Assembly (NCBI RefSeq): GCF_020085105.1
Contig: NC_058052.1
Span: 15,974,233-16,038,232 of the forward strand
Origin: Siniperca chuatsi
Taxonomy: Eukaryota > Chordata > Actinopteri > Centrarchiformes > Sinipercidae
Length of the DNA stretch: 64,000 nt
Reading direction: 5' to 3'
The notes below the pieces were generated by a model. It saw only the letters and a list, made by a program, of their open reading frames with translations. It was not told the DNA's origin and did not search any database. Every line of letters begins with the position of its first letter. Position 1 is the stretch's first letter. The translations under genes were made by a program, and so were the position numbers. Below are positions 1 through 18,495 of this stretch, piece by piece.

Positions 1-110
1 ACAATACAATACATCAGTCCATTGTGTTTTACACTCTCTTCCCCAGTGCTCTACTAAGATATCACTTGGTTTCATTTTTGTTCCTCTATCTGTGTATGTG
101 TGTTCTCCAG

Positions 111-5736
<5,626 letters not shown>

Positions 5737-7671
5737 TTGAGAACTGGAACACGAACCAGGCAGGAGGTGCAGTTTCATCTCCAACCACCATGGTCTATTT
5801 ATTAAGTCTTGATGTGGCAAATTGGCACATTTTAAACCTCTTTTAGCTTTGTGACAATCTGGAGCATAGCCTAGTGTTTTTAGTAAACATCATTACAACC
5901 TTTGATAATCATATCTGAAAGATGAGTCTGCAACGCTAACTGACTTATGCCTGGATCAGACTGCGCAACATTTGATGTCTTTTGTGATGGTCTCTATGTC
6001 AGAGTAAGTGACTTGGAGCCATGCCAAATAGATGTTGAATCCCGACCAATCATAGCTTGCAGTCTTTCACAACCTGCAACAACTTTGATGTCAGAAGCAT
6101 CATAAAGCACAACTAGGCAAGAGAAAGCTAAACAAATTTAGACGTACTAGTCTTTCCAGGGCCTCGTGTCCTAAAGGCAGAATCACTTGTCTTTTACTGT
6201 GACACATTACGACGATAAATTGTTGTGCATTGTTGTTCCCTGGCCATGCCTTATGTCAAGTGAAATCAAATAATTTTTATTTATATAGCTGCAAATCCCC
6301 CTCTATCACCCTTTATCCTGATACCCTTGATTTGGATGAGAAAAACCTCCCCAAAAACACCTTGTCTGTGGCATCAGGCCATTTTCGGGCCAGCATCATG
6401 TAGCCCTACTAGACACATATATTTTTAGCCTCTAAATGGTGCTTCAGCTCCAACACCTTTATTTCAAAATAAAAAAGATTATACAAACATTAAATATAAT
6501 CACTCAGTCACAGAATTGTCACCTAGTTGAGGGGTGAAGTAGCAATAGTACACTCTTTGTACCCTTAATAACATTCACACACCAAAATTCTGATTTGTGA
6601 CAATCACTGTTATTGGAGTAGCTTTAGTACTGTAGATACCTCCATTGCTGCCATGCTGAATACTAGTATATGTTAGTAGTATTTGTTTGTATTTGCATTA
6701 ATTTTTATAGATTTAAAGATGAATAGCAGAAATTATCAGACGCACATAAAACACCATCTGGTGTACGTATGAATGCGAATCACATATCACAGGTATGAAG
6801 ACTGTTCTGAAATTTAACACAGCAGTAGGTTTAGTGCCTGTATTTGCTTTGGCTACCTTTGCTGTTAGTGAGGAGTCTGTATTTATTGTCACACCTCACT
6901 TCACCAGGAGACATGAGCCAGCTGGCACAGAGACTTGCAGCCATGTTTTCTACTTAGGACATAAGGCTCAGATTCCTCTTCGGAGTCTGAGGGATGCACA
7001 CACACATAAACACAGCAAAGCTTTGGATGCTTTGAGAGCAATATTGACGCTTAGTTGTCACATTAAAATCTCCAGGTATTTAACAATATTGATATTAGCT
7101 AACACTGTGCTTAGAAATGCTCCATAAAATGATGCTCCCTGTTAAGCTATACACGTCCAGCTGGGAGATATAACCATAAGCCATGCACAAACTTTTACAT
7201 ATTTAATTATTTAAAAAATAAAAAAAGGTCTACTTGTGTTATTATTACATATTAGTGTGGCATTGAAACATGCACAACTTATACTGGGAATAATAAAATA
7301 TATTTAAATTTAATAACATGCTTTCATCATGATGTTTGGTTGTACATGAAAATTGAAGACATAGAAAGATAGTGCTGTGTGATTGACATTACAGTCAGTT
7401 TGCTAACTTTATGACTCTTTTCTAGTTGTATACTGTTATACTGTGCTGCTGCTTTCATTTACCGTTATTCCATACTTGTCACTTGTGGCCACAGTGGCCG
7501 TTGTTGCAATAATGTACTGTCCATGGAGTTAAACCCATCACCAGCAGCACACCTGTGAATTCATGCACCGATACAAATAAAAATACAATAAGTATACACA
7601 CTAGACTGGATTGTTGAATAAGAAAAAAAAATGCACATGGGTGTCTTGTATGTGGTAGGTTTCTATTATTT
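5737..7671. other. ogdhl 3' UTR and ogdhl/c10orf53 convergent intergenic region
   Basis: A poly(A) signal AATAAA lies at 6468-6473, about 730 bases after the ogdhl stop. The stretch 6248-6420 (phrases TTTTTATTTATATAGCT and GATGAGAAAAACCTCCCC) resembles a degraded teleost interspersed repeat. The open frame at 6795-7127 has no recognisable homology. The two flanking genes converge here. Confidence 0.55.
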
Positions 7672-8159
7672 TCAGTAAGCGTTTTCCACAGCAGTAACAG
7701 CTTCTTTGCAAACAGGGTCCAGTTCTCCATCTCCACCTTCGGGGAAAAAGCACAACAGGTTGTCAGACTGCTTAACATCATACACTGACGTCACAATAAC
7801 ATGTAGGCCTAGTCTTTCCGTCAAAGCTAAGCAAACTCACCAAACTGCAGCTGCTTTATGTTACAGCTGAAGACGATCTCCCCGTTGACCACGAGCTCCA
7901 CCATGTTCCACTCGCGCGTTTCTTCCAAGACGCACTGGTGCCCGCGCGCTGTCAGAGCAGCTGCAGACATATTGGAAGGACAATGTTTGACCTCACCTAA
8001 GACAGTCAAGAAAGCAGACAGCATGCAGGTATCCTAATTGGATTCTGATGCGGAAAGAAACATACCCTGGAGGCCCTGCAGGCGGAAGGACCTGTGTTCT
8101 ACGACTCCATTGGATTCATAAGGTCCGTTGCAAATTGTCACCCGCGCGTTTTTCGGCAT
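7672..8159 (-). CDS. c10orf53: UPF0728 family protein (C10orf53 homologue)
   Basis: Small uncharacterised vertebrate protein; its biochemical role is unknown to me. Three exons on the minus strand (8159-8066, 7960-7841, 7736-7672) join in frame into 92 residues; the human protein is 93. It starts MPKNA, has EHRSFRLQGLQ at the end of exon 1, WNMVELVVNGEIVFSCNIK in exon 2, and GGDGELDPVCKEAV...ENAY before the TGA at 7674-7672. These match the human order (MPKNA, WNVVELMVNEEVIFHCNIK, GGDGKLDPLCEKA, LNAY). Both introns are very short (105 bases each). It sits between ogdhl and chat exactly as in human. No signal peptide or membrane segment is visible. Confidence 0.92.
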
Positions 8160-9881
8160 TGTTTGTTGTGGTCGCCAGGGTAACGGTCTGTCAACAGTCT
8201 ACTGTCACACACAATGCACCAATTGCTAACGCGGCCTTCTTTCCCAAAATGTGTGCAGGAATCCCATTTGCTCCACATGTTAAAAACAAACTTCATCATT
8301 ACGTTGTTAGGGCTGTATCATCTAATACTTTAGACACACTAAATTACAATATGTCTTAAAATAAGAACCACAAAATTCTGATTTTACTTTTTATAATATA
8401 AATAACAGATTTCATAAAATGCTAATTCCACTTAATGAAAAGGTCTCAGTAATTCAAGAAACTTTATTAAGTTTCTTAAGATAATATAATATGGCTTCCT
8501 ATGTCATAATTAAATATTCAAATAAATTCTCATAATTCCAAAGGTTGAATTTAGCCTTTTGGCTAACACTGGTCCATTTACAGTGATGTTGATCAATGCG
8601 CATTGTCCATGTAAAAATAAATAAATAATTTTGACATAAGAATGAAGCAAAAAACTTGCTAAAAATTAATGATGTGGTGGATTGTAAATCAGGTGGACAT
8701 ATCCATAGCAACTGGTCAATAAGTTCAGAGCAATTTCTGACATGCTCAGTTGCTTCAGTGTCTGTAATGTGCACTAAGTGGATGTGTGTGTAAGGTGACA
8801 TTTCTCATAAATCACAATCAAGGAGATTTCGTTAAACTCAAACATGGTATTGATATGCATCTACTCTGTAAACAGCAAAATGAACACAAGTCCTGATTTT
8901 GGTTTCTTTTAATCTTCAACACTTCATAAATACAATACTTAGACAGTCATAAACACAGTCATCACCTTTGGTTAGTACATTTCATATACTTACTTTTCAA
9001 ACTTACATTTACACCCTGTAACATTAGGCTATATCATACAAAAATAAATAACTTAATTGATATATTCTGCTCATAAATGTACAAATACACAGTTTTCATC
9101 ACACTTAAACTAAACAATATCCCTGGTCAGTTGTTTTTTTGTTTCTTATGTACACAAGCACAGTATGAGTCCCAGTATATGGAATACAGTACAGTATGAA
9201 CTAAACGTCTAATGATTTTATCAAAGGATACTTTTTTGAACAGACACTTTAGTAATACCGCATGTATTGTTGGTACAATAGACACATCAATTTATGAATA
9301 CAACACAAATGGAAATTGCATAGAAGATTCTAGTTTTACAATGTACCATAATCTTCAGAAAATCATTGGATAGCAGCATGCGATTTGCAAGTTGACATAC
9401 TGTATAGTGAGACAATCAGCCATTTATCATAACTCACAGACTACTTTTGCTCTGTCAAACTGACTGACAGGCTTCATGGGCAAAATAATGCAGACATGGA
9501 AAAGGGAGAATGAATCTTGAGTGTTTGGCTCTCCTTTTTCCTTTTTAATTTGGCTTGTATTTTTACCTACGTACAGTAGCCATTTTGATAGACATTTGAA
9601 TTACTGCTGTATATTCAACTTTTTTTTGTGTGACGACAGCAGAAAATGTCCTCTATAACATCCAAACACCTCTAATATTTTCTAAGAATAAATAGATTAG
9701 ATTATCATCAGCACTTGATACATTTTACAATACATTAAACAACAAAACTAGCTTTACATAACATTTTTTTTCACAGCTACAATGTATATTTTGTGAATGA
9801 CTCAAGAGGTATACAGTACATTGATGCAGCACAAAAACACACATTTAAAATCACACCGCCGCTATTTTCACTGGGAGTTTC
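8160..9881. other. c10orf53 upstream region and chat 3' UTR
   Basis: c10orf53 is transcribed away from this stretch and chat into it. A candidate poly(A) signal for chat (ATTAAA on the minus strand) lies at 8913-8908, implying a 3' UTR near 970 bases. A second possible signal (AATAAA on minus) is at 8468-8463. The rest is A+T-rich sequence in which I see no gene. Confidence 0.45.
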
Positions 9882-12800
9882 CTATGATTTACTTCCATTC
9901 TTCAAAGCATGTGCCTCTCCCTGTGATGAAGTCTGCGTTTGAGCCTCCACTTTAGGCTGGTCCGGTAGTTTCAGCAGAACCTGTGGCAGTGTTTGCTGAT
10001 TCTTGGTCAGGTCAGCCGGTCTCTGCTTTGGAGTTTTATTTTGCCAGTTTGTGTCTGTTTGCGTGTGCGTCTCCAGCGTCTGACCCTGTCTTTGGGCGGT
10101 CGGGTTGGAGCTGGAGTTACATTTATTGCACAGATCCCTCATGTCCAGGAGTCCCCGCACCAGACACTTTACAAATTCTGCTGAACATGTCTGTGGGTTA
10201 TCGTGGAAACTGGACACAGAGAAGATAATGTAGTTTGACTGAGGGTTGTAGCACGCTCCGTATCCGTTTGGAACCACGGGTCCGTAGCAGCAGAACATCT
10301 CAACAGTAGTAGGGACCTGAGGAAAGAGTGAATCCTTCAGTACTGAACTACTGATGGTTTTATTGGGTGTGTGTTGTAAATTTTGATGTCTGCCAGTTAT
10401 ATAAACAAAACCTAAATTGCAGTTTTGACTAAAATAACCAAGTGGCATTTTATTGAAAACATGTCTCTATCTCTCTAGTTTCACCTGTGTTGAAACAAGA
10501 CAGTTATGTGCTTGTAGATTTAGTACTGCACTTCCATAAATTTGGGTCACTCACAAGAGACAAAAAAGAATGTAGTATGGGGCTGGATTCTACACTTCCC
10601 GTGATGCAACTCAGTAGTGTCTTTCATTTAAAGCTGCAACAATGAATTGTTAAGTCGATCGAAACAAAATCAATCAATCAAGTTTTACTTGTTCTTACGT
10701 TATAGTATATTGAATATTTTGGAGTTTAGGACTGTTGGTCAGACAAAGTCTCAAGTACAAGTTGAGAAACCCTGATGACATCATTGATGTTATTTTTTCA
10801 GACTTTAGAAAGCCCCCTGCAGAGCCACTGAGGACATTATACAACTGTTTTCACAGCTTGAGCAGTACTCCCTATGACGAGTAAACTGAACCTCACGTGT
10901 AAAATTTGTGGAATGCCCCTTTAATACATTTTTGAAGTATAGCTACAGCTTATTGTTTTAAAATCAGATGACCATACCTGGCTAGTAGAGAGAATGAACT
11001 GATTGCTGATGAGATGGGCTTCGTCTTTGAACATTTCTGGCTTCTCTATCTTCAGTTCATGTGCAATTTCCCGAAGTCCTAGTAAATGATTGTCTATTGC
11101 GTTCCCTGTAATAGCCTGGAAAGGAGAATGATTCCATATATTGTTGTATTTTCTTTCAAAAGCAAAGTCAACGTTATAATAGTAATCTGGATGAGTTTAG
11201 AGAATAGTTACCAGAATAGTATTCTTTGTCTGTGTAGTTATGGCACCTCGTAACAGCTCCATCTTTTCTGTATCCTGGAGAAACAAACAACTGAGAATCA
11301 ATACTAGACTATTAAATCCCTTTATTTACAGTAACCATAGTTTTTCATGGTGGAGTACATCAACGCAGACTGAAGTAGAAAATCGAATGACACTCTTAAA
11401 AGCAAAGAAATCTGACAATCTCATTACATCAATCAAACAGAGTTTTTACACTGCAGCAGCATTCATTTAAATTGGACAGTATGACTGTAACATCTGACTA
11501 GAACATCTTACGCTTGTGCTCAGTTCCCCATGAGTCATTGCTCTGGCAAAGGCCATGGCTTCTGGTGTGGCTGAGCGGATGTTGTCCACTCTGCCTTCCT
11601 TAAAACGCCGTATAGAAGCACTCTCATAGGTCGACACTGGTCTGCCATGACATCTAGAGTAACACACAAAGTGAAAACCTTGTAGTTTGGAGCCCCTGGT
11701 TAATGTGACGTATGAGAATCCTGCTATATATTCATCTTTTTCTTACCGGTAGTAGGCTAACTGAAGAGCAACCTGGATGTAGGCATCCGGACTCATTTTC
11801 TGCTTCTTGATGAATTCTTTCCCGTAATCGTAGAATTTGTGGACATTCATGTCCAGATTTTTCACCAGCCTGAGCACATAAAAATAAATCCTGTTATGAG
11901 CTGAAAGCATGTATTCATTTGTTTGATTGTACAGAAACCAGAGTAAAACCAGACCTCTCTAGTTTGTCAGCAGAAGAGGCGAGGAGTTTGTGAATCTCTG
12001 GAGTACATTTCCAGCGGAGTCTGCGTGGTGCAGGCAGCTCGCTCACACTTGCAGCCCTCACCAACTTTGATGGGCTGCCAATCCTGATGTTATAAGTATA
12101 ATTTGGCATTTGTCTTTATTTCTTAGTCTTATTTGGATTTTCTAAGCATATGCCAACAAATATCACACAGACATTTTTCATTTCATTTCTTACATATATT
12201 TGAGAAGATACTCTGTGCACTGCACAAGGACAATTCCTTCAAATGGTGAGTGTTCACACACGACTCCGCAGCAGCCGTCAGCTCCTACGACAAACTGACA
12301 CAGTCATGTATATTTTCAGTGGGATTTTCTTGAGTTGAACCAAACTACAATGCTAGATTATCTAAGATTCAATTTATTTGCAGTTTCATCACCGTACTGG
12401 TGCATTCTGCTGCATACTGCAACTACATGTTCCTTCATATACATTTCATCCACATGTTATACCCTGCAGTGAAGAAATAATTTAGAGAGGAAGCCTCCAA
12501 ATCTCTAGGTAGTGAATATCTATCATATAATATCTGAATAAATAATCTGAACTCTATCAAACCATCTGCATCAAAGTTAATGCTAATGACATCAGGCTTG
12601 TAATCCAATGGGAACGTCCACTCTCCATCAGAATTTCTTCATTCATATACATTCCTTTCATCCTCACTTCATTCTTTCATCTTTTCCTCAATAGCAATTG
12701 TTTAACCATTCTCCAAGAGAATTCAGGGAACATAGTGTGTGACACATAAGGACGCACACATTAAAGTAGCCTTACTAGCCAGCTGTGCTCACTAACCTGC

Positions 12801-15800
12801 ATGGGCTTGTCGTACCAGCGGTTGCCCCCATTCTTGGCCACTCCTCCGCCATGCAGCATCAACATGGCACGTGTGGTGTCACTTAGCTCAGGCCCAGTAG
12901 CTTCATCAAGACAGACTAGACACAGACAACGCTCAATCATGTCCAGAGAGTCCCTGTTAGTAGACTCTAGTGGATAATACGTTAGAAAAAAGTAAATCAG
13001 GTGGGACAAATGGACTTAGAAACACACAGTTTTTATCGGAAAGTCTTGAACCTTTATTCAAAACGTACCTCTCATTAGCACACTACGAGACTCTGCCCAC
13101 TCTGTCCGTCCATCTGAAGTGAGAAGACCAATGGGTGGGAGCTGCTCTTCTTCGCTGTCAGCCATCCTGACGATCTTCTCCAGCTGAGTCAGCAGGTCTC
13201 TTTCATTCAGTCGGCGAAAGTTTATCACCACATCCAGCACAAAAAACTGGACAGAGGTTCAGATTGGACACAAGCTGTTTCAATGCACTTGTCCCCAAGG
13301 TCTTACTTTCATATTAGCTGGGTATCTATACTGCAGGCTGAATGACATAGAATTGTTTATCTGGGATATCTGGTAGGATGTGCATGGTGAAGGGCGACAG
13401 ATACTTAAAGGATTAAATAAAATTATGTTTTATTACAACTTAAGTCTCAATTTTTAGGACCGTTAAGTAAATAAGTTAAATAAAGATTAAACACTACAGT
13501 TTCCAAGGGAACCATTTCCCTATTTTTCAATCTGCGATGGATGGAGTCTATAACTTGGAAAAACCCATATTAAAGCTAAACTAAGTCTAGATAGATCTGA
13601 ATCTGATGTATTTATCTTCATATTCAGCAATTATTGCAAGTGAGAACAGCTGCTATTCACAGAGCGGCTCATTAGTAAGCACTTTCTTATGGACTTTAAT
13701 TATTTTACTTATTTGAGCACCTTTGATTCTTCTGATTTAACTGATAGAACCTCTGTAGAGTTGCAACACAGTGGCAATGCTGAATTTTGCTGGCTGATGT
13801 GCAAATATCACACGTGTTATAGATAATTAACTTAACAGAGAGCACTTGTCAGTGGGCTGTGGCTGTTAATGACTCATTTGGAAATAAGTAAGTATAGTGC
13901 CCACAGAGCCTGCTTACAGTATCATCAGACACAAGTGAAAGATGATCGATATGTTCTGCTGTGACAGGGACACGATGTATAGTCTAATTCTCACTCTAAG
14001 TAAGTGAAACTGCCACTGTAAACATTGTTCTCTGTCGATCGTGAGGTGATCTGTTCTGAATTCAACCGTGGCATTTTGAGGACTTCTCGTCAGTGTTAGC
14101 TCATAGGTTAAGCATGAAAGTGCATTCTTGACCTACTGATGAAGACAGCGTGCCATGGTTGAAATCTCTGGAAAAAGCTGATAAGTCGACCCTGAGTTGA
14201 GATTTTGTCAAACTAATGTTTCCAAAGTCAAGAATGAATTTTCATGCTTAACTTAATAAGCCAACACAGATGAGAGGTCCTGAAAGTGCTGAGCTCACAT
14301 GTCAACTCGATCCATCTCCATGACAACTAAGCAAACTCCATCCACTGATGATGGCTGTGTCATGTGGTTGAAAGTCCCAGAAAAAGCTAGTAATTGGAAC
14401 TTGAGTTGGGATTGTTTTGTCAAATTAGTCTATGACAACTTTGGATTTGTTTTTCACTCCGTCTGACCTGGTTTTTACAAGCCACAATGATGTGTTCAGG
14501 TTCTGGCATCACGCTACTTTCCTGGGCCACTAGTGTGTCCCTCTCAGGCCCTGGTAGGCGGTAGGAAGAGAAGAGGCGATAGTATTGCTCCATACACAGA
14601 GGGGTTCCAGCCAGCTGGCCCCTGGCGTAGTCCACAGGCAGAGCACGTCTACACACAGAGACACGCGACAGGCCTTTTATTTACAAATGAACCACAGAAA
14701 ATAATTCTGTTGAGATTGAATCTCTCAAGTTAATTTGTGCTCTCACTGTACATCAACTTACGCATCAAGAAGAGTCTTGTACTCCAAAACTCCAGAAATT
14801 AAGTGTGCAGCAAACCTAGGAAAGAAAAACTTTACATTGTAAAATGCTTCCCAAAACACACACATATTGTACTCAGTCACTTCTTCTTCTTCTTCTTCTT
14901 CTTCTCACACTCTCTGTACTTGGGATAATGATTCTCTGGTTTAAGCCTTGTTCTTGTGTAGCTGTATTAAACTTAACCATATAAATGCTATATGTAGATC
15001 AGCTGGTTAAGGAGCCAGTCCCAGATCAGTACCGTGTTAACCAAACCACAGCCTTCATTGTCTATTAACCTTGCCACCAGTAACCTGGTCTGGCCTCCTG
15101 GGCCTCAAGGTGTTCTGGGTAATGACCCTATCTGTCAGTTTGTAGCCGGGAAGTGTTCAATTTGGTATAATCGATCAAAGCCGGGCTGTAAGTAATTTAA
15201 ACAGTTCACCATCATTTCTCACGTCTTCCTGCCATAATAATCAAAAATTGCCTGTAAAGTGATAACTTTGATTTTTACAAGGCATGGCAATCACAGCTTG
15301 TTCTTTTACAGTGTCTGCTGTAGAGGATGGCTAACAACAGACAATGCTACTGGATGACAATATATTTGTCCATCTTGTCTTATTGTATCACACTGTGAGG
15401 TTTCTCTCATGGTTCATTGGTCTCGGTTGTGCAGTGTTTCATACCTTAAAGAGTCAATGGGAGCCCTGAAGTTATGCTGTGGGAAGACCATCACAGGACT
15501 GGAGTTGACGGGCAGAGCCAGCCTGTTGTTCAGGTACATGTCATTCAGCCAGTATTCATACACCTACAGTAGGAAATAGAGGGATTTGCTTAAAGGCACA
15601 ATCTAATAGTAATAGTGATCTAATAGTGAATAAAACACAAGATTGGATGTGGCTATCAGTTTGAAATTGGTTTTCCAATCCTGTAAAATGTTTGTTTAAA
15701 TCAGTAGTGTCAACTCAAACCTTTCAGTTACGTATCTTAATTATACATCGAATTTATATAAAAAATATCAAAGAATTACTGGTTGGCCCTTTAAAACTGT

Positions 15801-16626
15801 GTATTCCTACCACAGTGTTATTTACTGAAGAGTTTGTCTAAACTTTAAGGTTTTAAGTTTTAATCGTTAATCGTAATTCTTACTGTTGCTAGTTGATACA
15901 ACTTGTTTTTGGATTTGCACTCATCTGTTTACCCAGTTTGCCTTGTTCTCCCTCCTCTCCATGAGTTTGCTCTGTAGTAGCTGCCCCACTCCTCCAGGGG
16001 CTCCAAATTGCTTCACTATATTTTGGGTCTTGTTGAACTGTTCCTCTGTGAGCAGGTGCTTCACACACCTCAGGTACATGTCCAGTGTGTCTTTCAGGGC
16101 AGGGAGCGGCAGCTTAGGAAGACCCTGAGCAGTGTGGGGGATGAAACACTCAGGAAACTCTCATCACCAGTTTTGATTCTAAATTTGTGACTACACATCA
16201 GCATGTAAAACTTGTGAGTCTCCTCTGACACACACACACACTATATCAATTTATCAAGACAAAAATAAATAGTAATTCAGTTTTTTAGTCACTTTTTAAC
16301 TGACAACAACTATAAGATTACATAATTGTAAATTATTAACTTCACTACTTAGAATAAGGGAATATTTAATTAAAATGTCACAGCATATTAATTATTCTTA
16401 TAAAATCTCATACATAGATACCTGATTTTCAAAAAGTCACTTTTATGTCTTAATCTTATTAATATGCTTTACTGAAATTGGATTTTTGACGTTCCTTTGA
16501 AGTTGATTGTAAAACATTATTTCTCTCATGCATATTAATAATAGATTAAATATCCATATATAGATATAAGATATTTACATCTCCGCCCCCTAAATCTTTG
16601 GAGGGATCTTGGTCCAGAACTGGCAT
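9882..16626 (-). CDS. chat: Choline O-acetyltransferase
   Basis: Makes acetylcholine from choline and acetyl-CoA in cholinergic nerve terminals. Fourteen coding exons (minus strand): 16626-16579, 16124-15933, 15563-15445, 14815-14762, 14648-14468, 13246-13069, 12966-12797, 12294-12194, 12083-11955, 11869-11747, 11653-11512, 11274-11212, 11115-10978, 10316-9882. Their summed length (2,073 nt) keeps one frame for 690 residues. The start exon reads [16 protein letters not shown] with a good Kozak context; rodent ChAT also begins MPILEK. Landmarks: [60 protein letters not shown], catalytic His329 in [47 protein letters not shown]. After LDMRDLC the tail is about 60 residues, rich in Q, T, K and P, longer than in mammals. 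5' non-coding exons were not placed with confidence. Confidence 0.96.
10626..10775. repeat. Interspersed repeat fragment (ATTAATCGAT family)
   Basis: Inside the last chat intron. It contains AAGCTGCAACAATGAATTGTTAAGTCGATC and GGACTGTTGGTCAGACAAA in two separated blocks. The second block is also in the longer copy at 48,174-48,560, so this is probably an internally deleted member of that family. Confidence 0.5.
14106..14254. mobile_element. MITE with about 28-bp outer inverted repeats
   Basis: GGTTAAGCATGAAAGTGCAT at 14106 is the inverted counterpart of the stretch ending TTCATGCTTAACTT at 14254; over about 27 bases only two or three positions differ. The inner edge of the right repeat (TTGAGATTTTGTCAAACTAATG) continues into a motif shared with the copies at 14,284-14,432 and 54,773-55,123. 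It is a short non-autonomous DNA element in the 1.2-kb chat intron between exons 6 and 5. Confidence 0.75.
14284..14432. mobile_element. Second, partial copy of the same MITE family
   Basis: It shares internal phrases with the preceding element (ACTGATGA..., GGTTGAAA, AGAAAAAGCT) and ends with TTGAGTTGGGATTGTTTTGT. It also shares TCCATGACAACT with the element near cdhr1. Only the right end is recognisable. Confidence 0.6.
14880..14903. repeat. (CTT)n microsatellite
   Basis: Eight CTT/TTC units in the chat intron upstream of the exon 14815-14762. Confidence 0.85.
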
Positions 16627-18495
16627 GTTGGCGGTGCAGAGCGGCAGTCAAGCAGGCCGATTACCTTTGAGACAGACTCTGTGTCCACAAATAAACTTAT
16701 ATCAGTATCATGTTCCGGCACGCGAGTGCGCTTTAAAATAAGTGGCAGCCACTCACTGTCTTTAAACGTTGTGCTACTGTGGGAATATTTAAGACAAATG
16801 TACAGTTCTACTCAATAAATAAAATGTATCTCTGTCACAACTAAAAGAATACAAGCATGCGCACTTTGGGAGATGTTCACATGCAGCATCATTTTCGAAA
16901 TTGCTTCGCAAACCTGCGCATTTCATGTTAACATGCAGTCATAAATAATACTAATAAATGTACCAAATTTAAATAAATTATCACATAAAAATCAAATGTT
17001 TTACTCACCAGAAAGAAAAAACAATCCCCCTCGACCCGGGGCTCAAGCACGGAGTTTAGGTTTATCCATCTAGACTTGAGTCCATTTCTGGCAGAATGTC
17101 TTTGAAATTTTACTACTTTGATCCTTTATCATTTTGAGCATCTTTCAATCCCCAGCATGGCAAGAGCACAACTCGCTCGCTGGCTCAGGAGAGATGCTGA
17201 GAGTGGTACCTCACCCTCCTGGCAGCCAGGCTCCTCCCAGAAGTCCTGCTATTCGCCGAGAAGTTTATTTGGCACTTCACATCTTCAACCCACCTTATTT
17301 AGACACCGACTGAACGCCTCAGATGCTCACACACTGTGCCGAAGAACAATTAGGATGTGTTTTGCATGGACTTCCTCCTTTAGCTTTCTGAATTTTCAAC
17401 ACTTTTCGTCGAGCAATTTGGGCGCATGCATTGCTTCCACCTCACTGCATCTGAATGGTTTAATTGGCGTTGTTTATTTAATATTACATGCAAAGATTTG
17501 CGTTTTGGACAAGCGCCGATGCTTTGAGAAACTGTTGATTTTACACACAATAACCTCAGGTTCTTACATGAAATTATTTTTGAATTTGGTAACAAAACTT
17601 TTTTTTTATTCAGAGAAATTACCTTCTCTATAATGGACTTAAGTATTAACTTTCGGCTGTTTTGTATTACTAATAAGGAACACAAAACTTTAATTAACTC
17701 TAATATTCGATTGTTCAATTGATGCGTATTCAAAGGCAAAAATCCAGGAATGTGATAAACGTGTGCCTTATAAATATAATCATTTTAAAAGTAACAGCAT
17801 ATTATCATGATGATTCTGTTAGTGTGGACTCCTTCAGGAAAATAAAATTGTCTTGTGTGTCTTGTAATTTCAGTAATTGCCCAAATAAGAAAATCCATAA
17901 ACATTATCATTCACATAATATTGATTTAATTATGTACATGAATATACATGTATGTACAGTCGCAGAATATACAACAAGGCTATGCATTCCAGAAGTACAT
18001 CATACAAAATAAACAGACAACAAGACGCAGATTTCCGTTCATGTCCATCTGTTGTATCTTTCTAAAACTGTCGCTTGACACACAATATTGCATACTGAAT
18101 TTAGCAGCACAACTCAAATGAATACAGATTACATTGAAAGACGCATATACATTGCAATTGTTCTTTTGTTAAAATACATTTACACATAATCCCTGAATAT
18201 GATATGAGTCCGTTTCTGATACAGTGATAAATACTGTTAATGAATAGACATTTATGTCAACAAATCGTTCACAATACTCTCACTTTAAGATGAACAAACG
18301 CCAGCGGGCGCCTTTCTACTGCAAAAGCTTGAAGCTACTTGATTTGACAATACCAGGGGGAATTGTCTCCAGAAACAGTAAATGATTTATGTTGTTACAC
18401 AATCCTAATCGTGTTATGCAATTGATTGGATCGGACAGGATACACACAACTCTACATGGGCACTTTGATAGTTTGCACACTCAGTTAAAGGTCTT
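16627..18495 (-). other. chat 5' region / slc18a3 3' flank
   Basis: In vertebrates slc18a3 lies in the first intron of chat, so this stretch should contain chat non-coding 5' sequence and the slc18a3 3' UTR. A strong donor (GTGAGT on minus, 17008-17003) follows a more G+C-rich segment at 17009-17160 and may end a non-coding chat exon; no in-frame ATG opens there. The plus-strand frame 17118-17633 has no recognisable homology and I treat it as chance. No repeat was identified. Confidence 0.4.

Noticed and set aside
8048-8359. 103-residue plus-strand frame
   Set aside because: It overlaps exon 1 of c10orf53 on the opposite strand, and only the minus strand shows homology.
17009-17060. Alternative chat start exon (open frame ...LNSVLEPRVEGDCFFFL before a strong donor)
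   Set aside because: No in-frame ATG. The exon at 16626-16579 gives [11 protein letters not shown], a good Kozak context and the correct phase; the segment may still be a non-coding exon.
17118-17633. 171-residue plus-strand frame in the chat 5' region
   Set aside because: Composition is non-coding in character and no domain is recognisable; it lies opposite likely chat non-coding exons.
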